64,000 nt of DNA from Saccopteryx bilineata (Eukaryota > Chordata > Mammalia > Chiroptera > Emballonuridae): NCBI RefSeq assembly GCF_036850765.1, contig NC_089494.1, positions 58,545,809 to 58,609,808 on the forward strand, written 5' to 3'. Made by a program: the position numbers and the translations under genes. Shown here one piece after another: positions 34,695 to 44,875 of this stretch (position 1 is its first letter; every line of letters starts with the position of its first letter). The notes beneath the pieces are model-generated. The model had not been told where the DNA came from. It searched no databases and worked only from the letters and a program-made list of their open reading frames with translations.

Positions 34695-35028
34695 GCAGAG
34701 ACTACGCCTCCCAGCATGCAGCGCGAGCACGTTTGGCGGCACGACTGGACTGGTGCATGCCGGGAAGTGGAGTTTAGGTCTCGGAATTACCTGGAGGCGC
34801 TTCCTCTGCTATTATAGACTCAGGTCGCTCTGACTCTTGGATTCTTCGGGGTTCAGACCAGATATGGAGACCCTCACATTAGTGATTTCTGTCTAATCCT
34901 AGTCTGCTCCTTCCGCTAAAAGTAACTTTGGGAACACGCAAAAAAACCGAACAAACATTCTTTAACGTCTGCCGTTGCCGGTTGGCTTGTTTCCTTGGTA
35001 ACTAGGACGCACAACCTCTGTGGCGGTG
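34695..35028 (+). promoter_or_regulatory. Retained TTC30 promoter with two SBS motifs and an RFX X-box
   Basis: GC-rich upstream region of the broken TTC30 gene. ACTACGCCTCCCAGCATGC at 34,701-34,719 matches the ZNF143/THAP11 (SBS) motif. A second, inverted match lies at 34,754-34,773 (reverse strand reads CTTCCCGGCATGCA). At 34,989-35,002 GTTTCCTTGGTAAC is a perfect RFX X-box (RYYNYY-N2-RRNRAC), 27 bp before the ATG. RFX factors drive ciliary genes. An intact promoter argues against origin from an mRNA copy. Confidence 0.8.
34989..35002 (+). promoter_or_regulatory. RFX X-box
   Basis: GTTTCCTTGGTAAC is a palindromic X-box matching the consensus at every defined position. It lies between the SBS motifs and the start codon at 35,029. 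X-boxes near the start are characteristic of intraflagellar-transport genes, which fits the TTC30/IFT70 family. Confidence 0.85.
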
Positions 35029-37396
35029 ATGGCGGGGCTGGGCGGTATGCAGATCCGACGGGGAGTTCACTGCGGTCGTGTACCGGCTCATCCGCGATTC
35101 CCGCTACGCCGAGGCGGTGCAGCTGCTGAGCGGAGAAACCCAGCGGATCCCGAAAAGCCGCGCGGGCCTGTCGCTGCTGGGCTACTGCTACTACCACTGC
35201 AGGAGTTCACAATGGCGGCCGAGTGCTATGAGCAGCTGAGCCAGCTGCACCCAGAGCTGGAGCAGTACCGCCTGCACCAGGCCCAGGCCCTGTACAAGTC
35301 CGGCCTTTATCCTGAGGCCACCTGGGTCAGCTTCCTCCTCGTGGACAACCCCACCTACCACAGCCAGGTCCTCCGTCTGCAGGCTGCTATCAAGTACAGC
35401 GAGGGCGATCTTCCCGGGACCAGGAGTCTGCTGGAGCAGCTACTGAGCGGGGAAGGGGGAGAAGAGAGTGAGGCTGAGAACGAATCAGATGCCCAGGTCA
35501 ACCTGGGTTGTATGCTGTACAAAGAGGGACAGTATGAAGCTGCGTGTTCCAAGTTCTTTCTTTGCAGCCCTGCAGATCTCAGGCTACTGGCCTGACCTTT
35601 CCTACAACCTGGCTGTGGCCTATTACAGCAGCCGGCAGTATGCCCCAGCTCTGAAGCTTGTCGCTATTGTTGAGCATGGCATCCGCCAGCACCCAGAGCT
35701 AGGTGTGGGTGTTACATCCCAGGAGACAGACTACAGCAGACCCAAAGTGAATTTTATAAGTTTTATTGCAAACCTGCGCACGGACTGCAGGCAACCCACG
35801 CAAGGGAGAACTGCAGCCCCGAGCTTCTAAAATGGCTCCTTTTTATAGGGTGGCTATCTAGGCTGAGCTAGCAAGCAACGTTTACAAGGGCCGGAGAGGT
35901 GCGATTAGCTGACCTTGTTCTTAGCTCAGTCTCTAGGGTAGGGCTTCCTTGATGTTGGGTACATAGAGTTCTGTGGAAAATATTGCTACATTTCTAACGG
36001 TTGTTGTTGTTGTTTTTCCTCCAGCCATGTACTGGATGTACTCAGTTTTCATGGCTGGTGGCCTGCACCGCTTGTCCTAAGATGTCACATGGGCATGACA
36101 ACCGAGGGCATTGATTTTCGCAGTGTTGGCAACACTTGAGTCTTTCACCAGACAGCATTGGTGGAAGCCTTCAACCTCAAGGCAGCCATAGAATACCAGC
36201 TGAGAAACTATGAGGCAGCACAGGAAGCCCTCACTGACATGCCACCTAGGGCAGAGGAAGAGTTGGATCCTGTGACCCTGCACAACCAGGCACTAATGAA
36301 CATGGCTGCCAGGCCTACAGAAGGGTTTGAAAAGCTACAGTTTCTGCTCCAACAGAACCCATTTCCCCCAGAGACCTTTGGCAACCTGTTGCTGCTCTAC
36401 TGTAAGTATGAGTATTTCTACCTGGCAGCAGATGTCCTGGCAGAAAATGCGCATTTGACTTATAAGTTCCTCACACCCTATCTCTATGACTTCTTGGATG
36501 CTGTGATCACTTGCCAGACAGCTCCGGAGGAGGCTTTCATTAAGCTTGATGGGCTTGCAGGGATGCTGACTGAGCAGCTTCGGAAACTCACTGTACAAGT
36601 ACAGGAAGCAAGACACAGTTGAGATGATGAAGCTGCCAAAAAGGCCGTGGATGAATATGACGAAATCCTGGAGAAGTATATTCCAGTATTGATGGCCCAG
36701 GGAAAAATCTACTGGAATCTTGAAAATTATTCAATGGTAGAAAAGATCTTTCACAAATCTGCGGACCTCTGCAATAACCATGATGTGTGGAAGCTGAATG
36801 TGGCTCATTTTCTGTTCATGCAAGAAAAATATGAAGAAGCTGTCGATTTTTATGAACTCATAGTCAGGAAGCGATATAACAACGTTCTCAGTGTCAGTGC
36901 TATTATACTGGCCAACCTCTGTGTTTCTTATATTATGACAAGTCAAAATGAAGAAGCTGAGGAATTGATGAGGAAGATTGAAAAGGAAGAAAAGCAACTC
37001 TCCTATGATGACCCAGATAAGAAAACCTATCATCTCTGCATTGTGAATTTGGTGATAGGCACACTTTACTGTGCCAAAGGAAATTATGACTTTCGGATTT
37101 CTCGAGTTATCAAAAGCTTGGAACCTTATAATAAAAAACTGGGAACCGATACCTGGTATTATGCCAAGAGATGCTTCTTGTATTTATTAGAAAACATGTC
37201 AAAACAGTCATGCTTCATGACACTTATTCAAGAATGCATCCAGTTTCTAGAACACTGTGAAGCTTATGGCTGGAAGATACCTGCAACTGAACAACCACTG
37301 GAAGAAGAAAGAATGCATATTGGAAAGAATACGGTCACATATGAATCGAGGCAGTTAAAAGTGTTGATTTATGAGGTTACAAGATGGAATATGTAG
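35029..37396 (+). pseudogene. TTC30B: TTC30 (IFT70) gene, broken; probable TTC30B ortholog
   Basis: IFT70/TTC30 is a tetratricopeptide-repeat protein of the IFT-B complex, needed for ciliary transport. After removing the inserted LTR about 661 codons remain, close to the ~665-residue family length. The start (MAGLGGMQI) and the end (IYEVTRWNM, TAG at 37,394) are recognisable, and TPR-rich segments such as AAECYEQLSQLHPELEQYR and NLRNYEAAQEAL-like text are clear. Breaks: -2 nt near 35,056; -1 nt near 35,196; a CTTT duplication (+4) at 35,555-35,563; a solo LTR at 35,710-36,089; TGA at 36,137; TGA at 36,620 where the family has arginine (CGA-to-TGA). TTC30 genes are naturally intronless. Position next to the AGPS 3' end, tail to tail, matches human TTC30B; TTC30A remains possible. 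Confidence 0.92.
35710..36089 (-). mobile_element. Solo LTR of a class I endogenous retrovirus inside TTC30
   Basis: 380 bp with TG...CA ends and imperfect terminal inverted repeats (TGTTACATC at the left; GATGTCACA at the right). Exact 4-bp target repeats TGGG lie at 35,706-35,709 and 36,090-36,093. On the reverse strand it reads as an LTR with a TATA box (CCCTATAAAAAGG, about 35,838-35,850) and AATAAA (35,762-35,767) about 50 bp before its end. Removing LTR plus one TGGG joins the gene back in frame (GVG then MTTEG). No internal proviral sequence remains. Confidence 0.9.
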
Positions 37397-37404
37397 TCAT
37401 GTTC

Positions 37405-37410
37405 AATAAA
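37405..37410 (+). terminator. Possible polyadenylation signal after TTC30
   Basis: AATAAA lies 9 bp after the TTC30 stop codon. This is unusually close, so the gene's real 3' end may have been further on. Confidence 0.3.
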
Positions 37411-37880
37411 CAATGGCTTATATTATAATGGCTTTATATCTGTATTTTGTACTGTTTTATTTGTATTTAGCCATTGACGTCTTTACTTTGTTCCAAGTTG
37501 AATTTTGTACACTTTAAAGTTATAATAATAATAATTTGATTAGCCTGTTTTTAAAACCTTCACTAAGTGAAATATAAGAATTTTGACACCTAGATTTATG
37601 AAAAATTTAAAACTGGATGGGGATACTGTTAGAACTTGTAGTGCCTATGTTTCCTCTCCTTTGTTATTTGTGCTTTGTTATAATTTGTTATATTTGTGCA
37701 AGGATTGTATTATCTGAGGACTCAGCACTGGCAAGTCTAGAATTGAATAATTATATATTTTCTGGCCTTTTAATAATAACTTTAGGGATTATTTGTCCTA
37801 GTGTCACCATTTACTCTCACTAATTTGTAATGCATACATTTTACATAGGATTTAGTATGTTTTGCCAGGATTTTTCAATA

Positions 37881-38221
37881 TACCATATTTTTTGCTCCAT
37901 AAGAGGCACTTTTTTTCCCCAAAAGTGGAGGGGAAAATGCCCGTGCATCTTATGGAGCGAATGTTCATTTTTTTTTTTTTTGCTGCTGCGGGTTCCCGGA
38001 CAACTAGAAGAGTATATGAATGTTAAAGTCTCTTCTCATTTGTTAATAACAGTGCCAATGGTTGTTAATACTGCTGTTGAGTTTACATTATTGAAATATT
38101 GTATATTTTATTAAATATTTTAACACACCATTTGGTTCAGAATTTTTTTTTCTTATTTTCCTCCTTAAAACCCTAGGTGTGTCTTATGGTGTATCATAGA
38201 TAGTGAAAAATACACTAGGTA
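37881..38221. mobile_element. MITE-like DNA element with inverted ends
   Basis: The left end (TACCATATTTTTTGCTCCAT, then AAGAGGCAC) and the reverse of the right end (TACCTAGTGTATTTTTC and CACCATAAGACACACC) share a terminal TACC...TATTTTT and a CCATAAGANNCAC box. The left arm also folds on itself (GCTCCATAAG at 37,894 with CTTATGGAGC at 37,949). I have seen this sequence type as a mammalian non-autonomous DNA element but cannot name its superfamily. No transposase is seen. Confidence 0.6.
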
Positions 38222-38284
38222 TAATGGTTAATGTAATCAAAATTACTTATTATTTTATTATTACCAAAATTACCTGTTATTATT

Positions 38285-38668
38285 ATTATTATTATTATTA
38301 TTTTTTTTAGTGAGAGGAGGAGAGGCAGAGACAGACTCTGGCAGGAACCCCAACCAGGATCCACCCAGCAAACCCACTAGGGGCCAATTCTCTGCCCATC
38401 TGGGCCCTTGCTTCATTGCAACCAGAGCCATTTTTTAGCGCCTGAGGCAAAGGCTATGGGGCCATCCTTGTTGCTTTGGCCAACTTGCTCTAATCAAGCC
38501 CTGGCTGTAGAAGGGGAAAAGAGAAAGAGAGAAGTGAGAAGGGAAGGGTGAAGAAGCAGATGGGCTCTTCTCCAGTGATCTGCTTCTCCTATGTGCCCTG
38601 ACTGGGAATTGAACCTGGGACAGCCACACACTGGGCTGATGTTCTACCACTGAGCCAACCAGCCAGGG
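38285..38668 (-). mobile_element. Rhin-type SINE (diverged) with (TTA)n tail
   Basis: Reverse-strand copy ending with the head (CCCTGGCTGGTTGGCTCAG on the reverse strand). The tail is a (TTA)n run at 38,277-38,303. Repeats TGTTATTATT at 38,275-38,284 and 38,675-38,684 fit the target duplication. Confidence 0.85.
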
Positions 38669-38833
38669 ATTTGTTGTTATTATTTTTAAGGTGTAAGATT
38701 CAGTGGGAAATCTTGTGCTCTTAACAGAATTATGGTTCTATGTTGTTGTGCATGGTTTTCTTTTGTTCTGTTTGGAAATAATTTGGCTAGGTGAACAAGA
38801 TAGTTATACTATTATTATTTTTCCTAACTTTGC

Positions 38834-38903
38834 TCTCATTTACCTCTCATAGTGACTCATAGTAGAGGTCTCATTTACCTCTCATAGTGACTCATAGTAG
38901 AGG
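38834..38903. repeat. Perfect 35-bp tandem duplication
   Basis: The unit beginning TCTCATTTACCTCTCATAG occurs twice, head to tail, at 38,834-38,868 and 38,869-38,903 with no differences seen. Confidence 0.95.
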
Positions 38904-41900
38904 TAGGCTGAGTACTCAGTTCTAATTCCTACCTTTGTGTTTCCTACTTAAGATATGTTAATGCTAGAGTTGTTTCCATGTTGTATCCACTTGGGTAGGC
39001 AAAAATCTACACTATTCCTATGACCTCACCAAACTTCTCTCCTACCTCCATCACAGATAAAAGGGTCAATTCTGAAACTTTATCTGGCAGATTCACAATG
39101 CTAGTTTCATGCCCATAGCCATCCCAAGATAGAACACCACTCATTCTGCTAAGGTGTTTTATTTTCTATACCGTACATGATCTTTACTATTAGTTTCCCC
39201 ACCCCTTTTCTCTCCATAAACTGGTCAACCCCAACTTGAACTGGCTTAGAAACCAACAAAAGTGTTAGGTTGAATTATGTGAAATTGCTAATTTTCAGTT
39301 TTTGACCTACATAAGTAGGTCATGGTTATGGTTCAACCTTACAGTTTTCTGCTGAAAGAGAATCCCTGCCATAATTTTTTTTTCCTTCAAAGAGAAATCA
39401 CTTAATCACTTAGCCTCATAGGTACCCAGATGAAGTATACTCAGCACAAATCCTCTGTAACATGACCTCCTGGATGCTCAAATTGTATTAGAGTTATCAG
39501 AAATTTTGGTTTATGATTTGAGTCCAGTGGTCTTGAATTCACAGCATTTTTAATCGATACCATTTACCATTTATGTTTGACCCCATATTTTGAGGACAAT
39601 GTGTAATGATCACTTCAATGCATTCCATTGAACAGTTCTATCTCTATAAAATGTTCTTTAACAAACTTGTACTAAAAACGCTGTTGCTTTGTGCAGTAGC
39701 TCTATGCCCATCCTAATCTTCATAGCCCCTTATGAGTTGGAAAGTATATAAACTGAAATCTTATTTTCAACAGCCATGTTAAAATTCTGATTTTATTTTG
39801 CACATTTTCTCTAAACTATTCTTTTCTTTAAAAAAAAAAAAAGCATAAAGTGTAACATTAACCACCCAAAAGCGATGTTTTCCAGATTCCCTTTTGCAAA
39901 TAGCTGAGCCTTTATTCAGCCACACTTTATTTACCCAGGTGCTGTGTGTTTGTGGTTTGCCTCTGTGTAATTTAGCTTTTCAGAACATAAAAAGCTTTTG
40001 AGAACAGTTTTAACCCCTTGCCGCTGGGCAATTGGGATTTCCTGGTGAGTAATGCATCAGGAAATCCTGACTGCTCCTACCATTGAGTAAAGGAATAAAG
40101 GTCAATCATGGCATTTGTCCCCTTTCTTTCTGTGGTTCTCCAGAGAGGCACCCACTGGGATTGATAGATTGCTACCCTGTGACAGCAAAGACTCATGAAC
40201 CACACCTACTGGAGGAGACTGGCTGGTGAGGGCATTCCTAACTCCCCAGGTACTTATTTCCCTTTATTTTTAGGTTATGCCTTTAAGAAACTCACCTTCA
40301 AAGTACTCAGCTCTGCTTATTGATATTAACAGGCTAATGACTTTACAATGACTCCATATTTTGCCATTTGAATGAAGGCTTTCATTCCTAAAGTTCTGAT
40401 GAAAAGCTTTGTTTATGCTCATAGGGCATTATGTACTTAATGCTAAAAGCAGTTTTCTTCTCCAAATAAAGGTTTCCCTGTATTTCTAAAGCTTTTACTC
40501 CTTTAAAATTTCCTCATAGTATCTGCATAGCATATTTTAAAGGGATCAAATATTAAACCCCATATTTCATATTAGTCAACCTCCCCATCTCCAGGTATAT
40601 TTAGAATATAAACATGTTTGTACACAACTAGTTATTTTTATTTTCTCAGACATGAACAAGAACTTGATCTTCCTGTGCAGAACAACCAAGCAGACTCCTT
40701 TGACCAGTGACATGACACACCTGCCAAAGGATTCATATTCCTCGTGACAGCCCCTCTTTGAATTTGGCCTCAGTTGTGGTATGGATGTTCACACTAATGC
40801 CATTTGTAAAGGTCAGGTATACAGTGGCTAACCCTGACCCATTCATGGACAGCCGGGAAATGGAAAAACTGTGTGAGGATGGAGGTGGGTCATTGAGCAA
40901 TGAGATAGCTGGAATCACAGGAGATTACCCTCCCACCAAAAGGGGTGATATGGGAACATTTGGGTATGGCCTCTCAGATTTCAGAAGAGCACCTCAGATG
41001 AAATCCTTACAGAATTGTCAGTGATGTTTGACCCAAGGCTTTGTCCGTAGAGGGCTACCGGTAGATGCACAAACAAATAAGCTTACTAGGAAATGTGAGA
41101 TAAGAAGGATAAGTGGCTTGAAGGAGAAGCTTTAAAGGAGTAACGTTCTGACCCCTCTGCCCTATTTATAATCCTTGTGTGGGCTCATTTCCACACTGGC
41201 ATATGAAGGGTTAGCAGTGTTGAAAGTCTGTCCATGTAAGCAGAGTGTGGCTACTAAAACTACCCAATTTTAAAAAGATAATATTAAAGAAAACCTTTAC
41301 ATTTTCTCAGTATTTTCTAATGCATTTTTTGGGGTCTTTGACTATTTCTTAATAACTGTGGGTGATATGGAAATATCTTGGAGGTTTTGCTTTTCTTAGG
41401 GCATTCTCTGTCACATGGTAATAGCTTCTGAGCAATGGTCTGACTTGCAGCTCACTATCGATCATTCACTAACTGTTTCTAATCCCTTGTTGACCTACCA
41501 CTATAATTAAAGTGACATTTGGAGTTTTTTGTATTCATTTACTGGGCTATGTACACCCTTAGTTTTAGTAACTGGGTTCTTGGTTGTCCAAGCACATAAT
41601 TACCAATACTGTACCACCAAATTCTAAACTTATACTTTCATTCTAGTTGTAAGATAGATGCAACTTTTTGAGTGCCCTAATGTAACTCAAATCCTTCTGC
41701 AACAACCTCAATTCTTAAGTTAGCAATTTTAACTTGATTTTTCCAAAGAATCTAGATTGGCTCTACATTATAATAAAACATTTCTTTAATCTTAAAAAGT
41801 TCTTTTCATTTCTAGTCTATCTCTAGGAAGATGTATAACTTACAGTTACAGATTATGCTTACATTTTTAAGTGCGGTTCAAAGGTGTATAATATTAAAGT

Positions 41901-42147
41901 TATAAAAATGAAAATTTATTAAGTCCATTAAATAAAGCACTTCCTTTTATGAGTTTTATAAAGGCATGGATGGATTAAACATTTGCAGAGAAAGACACCA
42001 TCCGAGACAAAAGGCTTACTGGTATTTCTATGGTTGTAGTCATGAAGACAGCGGCTTCCACTCCACAGTCAGAGGAGATTCTATTTCTTGTGCATTTTTC
42101 TGTAGACCGACTACCCAGCACAAGCAGGGAAGTGGCCAGCAAAGAGG
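38904..42147. other. Intergenic stretch between TTC30 and AGPS, no gene recognised
   Basis: AT-rich DNA with only short open frames. An 88-residue frame at 40,758-41,024 has no family resemblance I can name. A short perfect hairpin lies at 40,035-40,067. Confidence 0.45.
40035..40067. repeat. 10-bp perfect inverted repeat (hairpin)
   Basis: GGATTTCCTG (40,035-40,044) and CAGGAAATCC (40,058-40,067) are perfect reverse complements around a 13-bp spacer. TTAACCCCTTGCCG just upstream (40,010) looks like a piggyBac-type end, but I found no matching opposite end. Confidence 0.7.
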
Positions 42148-42350
42148 CCCTGGATTCAGTTAGACCTGGCTGGCTATCTCAGCAATGCCTCTCTACCCAG
42201 CTACCAACAAACAGTAGGTGTAACTCAATTTCACTAAACCTGTTATTTCACAAGTGTAAAGGGACTGATCTACTCACTTCATAGGGTTGTGAAAAACAAT
42301 CATTGTCTAGTGTAGGGTTAAGTATTGTACATACACAGTGTCTAATAAGG
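42148..42350 (+). repeat. MIR SINE, worn
   Basis: The order TGGATTCAGTTAGACCTGG, later CTTCATAGGGTTGTGAAAA and CAGTGTCTAATAAGG, follows the ancient mammalian MIR SINE from tRNA-like head to core and end. Confidence 0.7.
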
Positions 42351-42679
42351 GGAGAATTAAAAAGGAAATGATCAATGCAACAATTAATTCTAGGGTAGTG
42401 TTCAGCAAAAATACACAGACTCATTCAGAATCACTGAGACAGAGAAGGGACCTCAGAGATTTTCATTTTACAAAAGAAATTAGGCCCAAATAAGGAAAGT
42501 GACTTGTAGAAAAAAATAGAGCATACACAAAATTTCCTGAATAGAGCTCTTTCCATGTGTTTATAAACTTAAGAACTCAACCTTCTCCTGTTATTTTACA
42601 GCTTTACAGTGACAAATTTCAGTCACTTATTATTTTTTTAAATAGAATCACCTTATGACCCAGCAATTCCATTTCTCTC

Positions 42680-42868
42680 TTTTTTTTTAATGTTTTCATT
42701 TATTGATTTTTAGACAAAGGGAGACAGAAACACTGATTTGTTGTTCCACTTATTTATGCATTCATTAGTTGATTCTTGTATGTGCCCTCACTGGCGATTG
42801 GAACCTGCAACATTGGTGTATCAGGACGATGCTCTAAAGAGCTGAGCTACCTCAGGCAGGAGCAGTCA
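42680..42868 (-). mobile_element. VES-type bat SINE, old
   Basis: On the reverse strand it has a tRNA-like head (CCTGAGGTAGCTCAGCTCTT), then CGATTGG/AACCTGCAAC-type B region, TGCATTCATTAGTTGATTCT on plus, and a poly-T left edge. It abuts a 40-bp L1 fragment (CCTTATGACCCAGCAATTCC). Confidence 0.75.
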
Positions 42869-43163
42869 TTTTTAAAAAGAGCATCTTCTCAGCTTAGCAC
42901 AATGAGGTACAAAGGATGTGACAGAACTATGTTAGAATGTTGAGTTCAGAGGTTGTCCATCAGCCATTTCTAGGCCCAATCAGCAGATCACATCAGAAAA
43001 TGGGTTTATGACTGTACTGAAAGAGAAATACCCCTGAAGGCAAACACTGATGGCTCTATGACACAGGACCTCAGAGGGTAGCACAGGAAATTAGAGAAGC
43101 AAGCTTTATTAAAGTGTTTCAGTCTGGCCGCTACAATATTAAATTAAGTAAACGTAATAGCAC

Positions 43164-43540
43164 TTTTTTTATTTTTTTATTTTTCTGAAGTGAGAAGCGT
43201 GGGGAGGCAGACAGACAGACTCCAGCATACGGCTGATGAGGATCCACCCAGCATGCCTACCAGGAGGTGATGCTCAGCCCCTCTGGGGCGTTGCTCTACT
43301 GCAATTGGAGCCATTCTAGTGCCTGAGGCGAAGGCCATGGAGCCTTCCTCAGCACCTGGGCCAACTTTGCTCCAATGGAACCCTGAATGCGGGAGGGGGG
43401 AGGAGAGAGAGAGAAAAAGGGAAGGGGGAAGGGTGGAGAAGCAAATGGGCATTTCTCCTGTGTGCCCTGACTGGGAATCAAACCCGGGACTTCTACATGC
43501 CGGGCCAACGCTCTACTGCTGAGCCAACTGGCCAGGGCAA
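43164..43540 (-). mobile_element. Rhin-type SINE
   Basis: Reverse-strand copy with its head at the right (GCCCTGGCCAGTTGGCTCAG on the reverse strand). Perfect repeats GTAATAGCAC at 43,154-43,163 and 43,542-43,551. Confidence 0.92.
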
Positions 43541-44384
43541 TGTAATAGCACATTTAATGTTTGGCATAAATGTTGATTCATTGAAACAAAAAGACTGTTT
43601 GAGTTCAAAATGTAAAAATATGAGGTGGACAATAGCACGTCAAGTGGAAATGTAATTGCATGAACGCTGAATGTTCTTTCACAAGTGTGTTATTGTGCGG
43701 GCCTTGGTGCACTTCAGATAGCTGCCACTACTTGGATGAGAACCTAGGCAGACAGTACATGTCTCAGTTCTACTGATCACCCAAAGCTGGATGGGACACA
43801 AAATATTCTAGGTAAGAATCAAGATTCTAAAACCTAGAACTAAATTCAGTAAGATACAGATTTTAATGAGGATAAACATAGGTCATGAAGCTTTTAAAAA
43901 ATCAGCCTTACAGGGAGATATGGACAAAATGACACATGCAGAAAAGACAAACCTTGTTAATTCAAGTTCAGTGTAAGAAGACAGTGCAATGTCCACCAAA
44001 AATGCATTTATCAGTGAATAGAATAGGGAAATCATTGGTATGTACCTACTACTCTGGAACATTCAGGATTAGACACCTCAACTTAAACAATATTAAATAG
44101 ATATATATAAAGAGAGATTAGGATGGTGAAGGATGTGATAAGAGCAAAAGATCTGGGGGAAACATGAGCTGCCTTAAACACCTAGAGTTGCCCTAGTAGA
44201 GCAATTGAAGAATTCTTTATGACTACAGAAGACCAGAGTTACACTAATGTATGTAGAAAAGGGAGGCAGATTTCAGCTGAATAAAACATAAACCTCTTAA
44301 TACTTGAAGATTTCAGAAGTTGGAGAAGGCCTCCTGGAAAGGCAGTAGACTCCCACTTGGTCACAACAGATGGTCAGCAAGACT

Positions 44385-44875
44385 TACTGGTGGGATTCTG
44401 CTGGTTCGCACTGGTTCAGCAGAACTGATACCTAATTTTTTGTTGAGTTCAGTGAACTGGTTGTTAAAGTGGTACTTGTAATCAGTGTTCTCTCTAAGGT
44501 GAGCGCTTGGGCAGCCGCCCAATGTGGAAATCACAAATTTACATTCCTTACTCTTTTTTAACGTTCATCTGCACAACAGCATATTCTAAATGTCCATAGT
44601 AATGATCATTCTGTCCATAGGTGAGAAAAATTACAAGTGAGGATGCCAGTCAAGAAGCAATATGGCAATATCTTAAATAAATTTATTGTCAAGTATTATT
44701 TAATATTTTTTCATTAATATTTTAAAACTCATAAATCTAGTTTTCTGTAGCTCTTTTATTGTTCTTGTATAATATGTATGAAATAATAAACTACCTTTCG
44801 GTATATCATATTTTTAACTTAAAATGGTCATTAGAGCAGAAAACCAGTTGTTCAATTATATGAATCCAATCACTA
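44385..44875. mobile_element. Non-autonomous hAT element (491 bp)
   Basis: Ends TACTGGTGGGATTC (left) and, on the reverse strand of the right end, TAGTGATTGGATTC. These are a diverged form of the hAT-type CAGTGGTGGGATTC inverted repeat. Perfect 8-bp target duplications GCAAGACT at 44,377-44,384 and 44,876-44,883. Imperfect second-tier inverted sequences (CTGGTTCAGCAGAACTG region) lie near the left end. No transposase frame. Confidence 0.88.

Noticed and set aside
35020..35595. A functional TTC30 N-terminal isoform starting at GTG 35,020
   Set aside because: The frame between the two small deletions (35,056-35,196) is shifted and encodes unrelated residues; the ATG at 35,029 is the family start.
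40758..41024. 88-residue open frame
   Set aside because: No recognisable domain, no promoter or splice context, and length not exceptional for AT-balanced intergenic DNA.
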